Source of the DNA: Calditrichota bacterium
GTDB taxonomy: Bacteria; Calditrichota; Calditrichia; RBG-13-44-9; J075
Assembly (NCBI GenBank): GCA_024275555.1
Contig: JAJRYW010000457.1
Coordinates: forward strand, 1-24,032
Reading direction: 5' to 3'
Length of the DNA: 24,032 nt
Positions 23,101 through 24,032 of this stretch are shown piece after piece. Both the position numbers and the translations under genes were made by a program. Below the pieces are notes generated by a model. It was not told the DNA's origin, made no database searches, and saw nothing but the letters and a program-made list of their open reading frames with translations. Numbering within the stretch: the first letter of the stretch is position 1; each line of letters starts with the position of its first letter.

Positions 23101-24032
23101 GGATTTGCAGGAAACCCAATTAAAAGAACTTAAGCAATCTATCCAAACCCTCCGCAATCAGTTGGGAGAAGCGCTGGCCTGGCATCATTGTTTTGCCCGG
23201 CTGACCGACGAGGAACGCGAACACCTGCTGGCCTGGAAAAAAGCGATGGGCCGTTATGGAAAGGGCGCCGGGAAACTGGCCGCACAGTATTGGCGGGAAG
23301 CCCGGGAGCACCTGGGCAAAAGTTATTCTGCGATTCCCGCCTGGGTTATGCCGCTTTACCAGGTTGCCGAACATCTTCAGCCGTCCCGGGAAATGTTCGA
23401 TGTGGTCATTATCGATGAAGCCAGCCAGTCCGGCCCGGAAGCGCTTCTGCTAACCTACCTGGCTAAGCGGATGATTGTGGTCGGAGACGATCAGCAGATC
23501 AGCCCCGACTATGTCGGTGTGCGTAAAGAACTGGTCGAGCAACTGCGGCACAAGTATCTGCGCCAAATTCCGCATCATGACGTCATCGGCATTGAGCATA
23601 GTTTTTTTGATTTAGCGGAAATCCGTTTTTCCCGGCAGGTCAGCCTGCGGGAGCACTTTCGCTGTATGCCGGAAATCATCCATTTTTCCAATATGCTTTG
23701 CTACCCTTCCCAGCCGCTGATTCCCTTACGGCAATTCGGGTATTCCCGCCTGACCCCCACGGTAACCACGCGTTTTGTCGAGTGTCATCAAAATGGCGCT
23801 TCCAAACACAAGGGAATCAACATTGATGAAATTGAGACCCTGGTAAAGCAAGTTAAACAGTGCTGCCAGGATGAGCGCTACCAGGACAAAACCATGGGAA
23901 TTATCAGCTTGCAGGGGCTGGCGCAGGCCCGGGCCATCGAAAAACTGCTGGTGAAAGAATTAGGCCCGGAGGAAATTGAACAGCGCAATATCCTTTGCGG
24001 AGATCCATATTCCTTCCAGGGAGACGAGCGGG
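20147..24032 (+). CDS. Large superfamily 1 (Upf1-like, COG1112-type) helicase, 3' end outside window
   Basis: An open frame of at least 1295 codons, cut by the window end. An unrecognised N-terminal region of ~400 residues precedes the Walker A loop KGPPGTGKSHT (K416). Motif Ia-like VLVTSQTARALKVL follows, then a very long helical, Gln/Glu/Leu-rich insertion of about 670 residues, then Walker B VVIIDEAS (D1090), motif III VVGDDQQISP, and later SLREHFRCMPEII and GDPYSFQGDER, all typical of Upf1/DNA2-like SF1 helicases. It should use ATP to move on or unwind nucleic acid. I chose GTG at 20147, with AGGGGAG six bases upstream; the ATG at 20177 is the alternative. Helicases of this kind occur in repair, RNA processing and phage defence; nothing in the window decides. 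Confidence 0.88.
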   Translation, partial: MLGATHTTFRMRARAVLERDQTTQNIDEDHQRSIQLFTFLKHFLKLRSKVVTSYDQYEKVLWLEDLLRLKQTAPLFQLQKDEVSQRIWFKIDKPASSSPPAVPQQLFPWVDPNELSDASLSAPNLRERVPAPGLRLHGESLEKGSYRVLEDVWEEIEPLWNSYLEQRWKPWSERERQKYQQLKGYSDLFSLYLRQQKLGEAYEVVCALGLMQWQKESHTIRRHLITLPLSLSFDPGTSQISVRIMADSPGFQLETEMLESIDLPEDEIINETRQQLQALEDPLVWENEIKAILREWSREMPLRVRFREELRAPGSPGDQAEIIFAPALILRKRPDQPLLQMTEQVIEQFQTGQSSPPLVQYFSGTRASVDQFEEARSVDAREVFFPLPFNEEQLAVLEKFRTSPGMLVKGPPGTGKSHTIANLICHFLAEGQRVLVTSQTARALKVLRNMIPEPFRALAAVLLGSDYQGENEIQQSVEAIYDRFQQWDVERSDQTIQRLRTQLEERRYQEGQVFKKLVELREQETYEHLMIAGSYSGTLQNIARELHQQETKFRWMTDRPDYQQDSPLSDDEATELLHLLRSIPEAEAERFTKIQLDVSQLPVPETVQQYFEAESEAKKQLRLSLEELQQIGLTSLPELPAALITLLMGQVNLVIQKYDLLDQSSYPWLRKAASDVLGGRIKVWEALQSVTRKNLTYLKEHFHKVADWQVTGLRGRYIKTVQEHAFRLHSVFIQKGKLPPAPFRGKRLRETLYIVQSISVNGALCDSPERIQQLLDYLEVADRLQNLALHWSHHLEISSKTPMAIQFAEYESLEAPLSQVLELHREFERLIKTLEQHRDIEIAGLQNISALRKLSKILFTGQQRLQLLQASEPIEALGQQVHQYQQEDASLPELNTITNALKYRDLPAYQEAWQTLNRRMDIKTTCQRRQQLWGMLQEAAPELARELEGSYEDPVWDKRLEHFNAAWDWARAERWLQDHAAAEKRDLQETQLKELKQSIQTLRNQLGEALAWHHCFARLTDEEREHLLAWKKAMGRYGKGAGKLAAQYWREAREHLGKSYSAIPAWVMPLYQVAEHLQPSREMFDVVIIDEASQSGPEALLLTYLAKRMIVVGDDQQISPDYVGVRKELVEQLRHKYLRQIPHHDVIGIEHSFFDLAEIRFSRQVSLREHFRCMPEIIHFSNMLCYPSQPLIPLRQFGYSRLTPTVTTRFVECHQNGASKHKGINIDEIETLVKQVKQCCQDERYQDKTMGIISLQGLAQARAIEKLLVKELGPEEIEQRNILCGDPYSFQGDER

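Overview
This window looks like bacterial chromosome, about half G+C by eye, from a Gram-negative bacterium. It has no rRNA, tRNA, CRISPR array or transposase that I could see. The Gram-negative reading rests on a succinylase-type lysine/diaminopimelate pair (dapB-dapD), a probable outer-membrane beta-barrel with a signal peptide, and a secreted DUF4097-type repeat protein. The gene mix (DUF2378-like protein, SatD-like protein, DUF4097 protein, dapB next to a possible origin) would fit a relative of the FCB group such as Calditrichota. That placement is a guess, not something the sequence proves.

Layout. 1-739: no convincing gene, with a 36-bp tandem duplication. 770-2758 (+): membrane-anchored LTA-synthase-family sulfatase-fold enzyme, meeting tail-to-tail a minus-strand operon (5245-2755) of membrane metallophosphoesterase, dCMP deaminase and DEDDy 3'-5' exonuclease. 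5506-9938 (+): two sensor kinases, a simple one and a large PAS-GAF hybrid kinase with a receiver. 10300-11632 (+): a DUF2378/V4R-like protein and a SatD-like protein. 15285-11596 (-): orphan molybdopterin oxidoreductase, SpoU/TrmH RNA methyltransferase and CPBP intramembrane protease, very tightly packed; the last overlaps the SatD gene tail-to-tail. 15286-16080: long AT-rich gap. 16081-17681 (+): dapB-dapD. 17682-17946: a highly structured gap. 17962-18738 (+): outer-membrane-type protein. 19846-18857 (-): DUF4097 repeat protein. 20147-end (+): very large superfamily 1 helicase, cut by the window edge.

The most interesting stretch is the 265-bp gap after dapD. It holds four DnaA-box-like sequences (two exact TGTGGAAAA, two with one mismatch), a head-to-head pair of the same box forming a perfect palindrome, five copies of a TTAACA-like motif at exact 11-bp spacing, and a run of TAA/TGA triplets leading into AT-rich DNA. 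Together these look like a replication origin away from dnaA, or at least a DnaA-binding regulatory locus. GC skew over the whole replicon would decide.

Second-tier observations: the SatD-like protein shows a motif order like class III nucleotide cyclases; the hybrid kinase has lost a glycine of its ATP-lid G2 box; the metallophosphoesterase departs from the family at two metal-site positions; and the helicase has a roughly 670-residue insertion between motifs I and II. All calls are by eye, without database searches.
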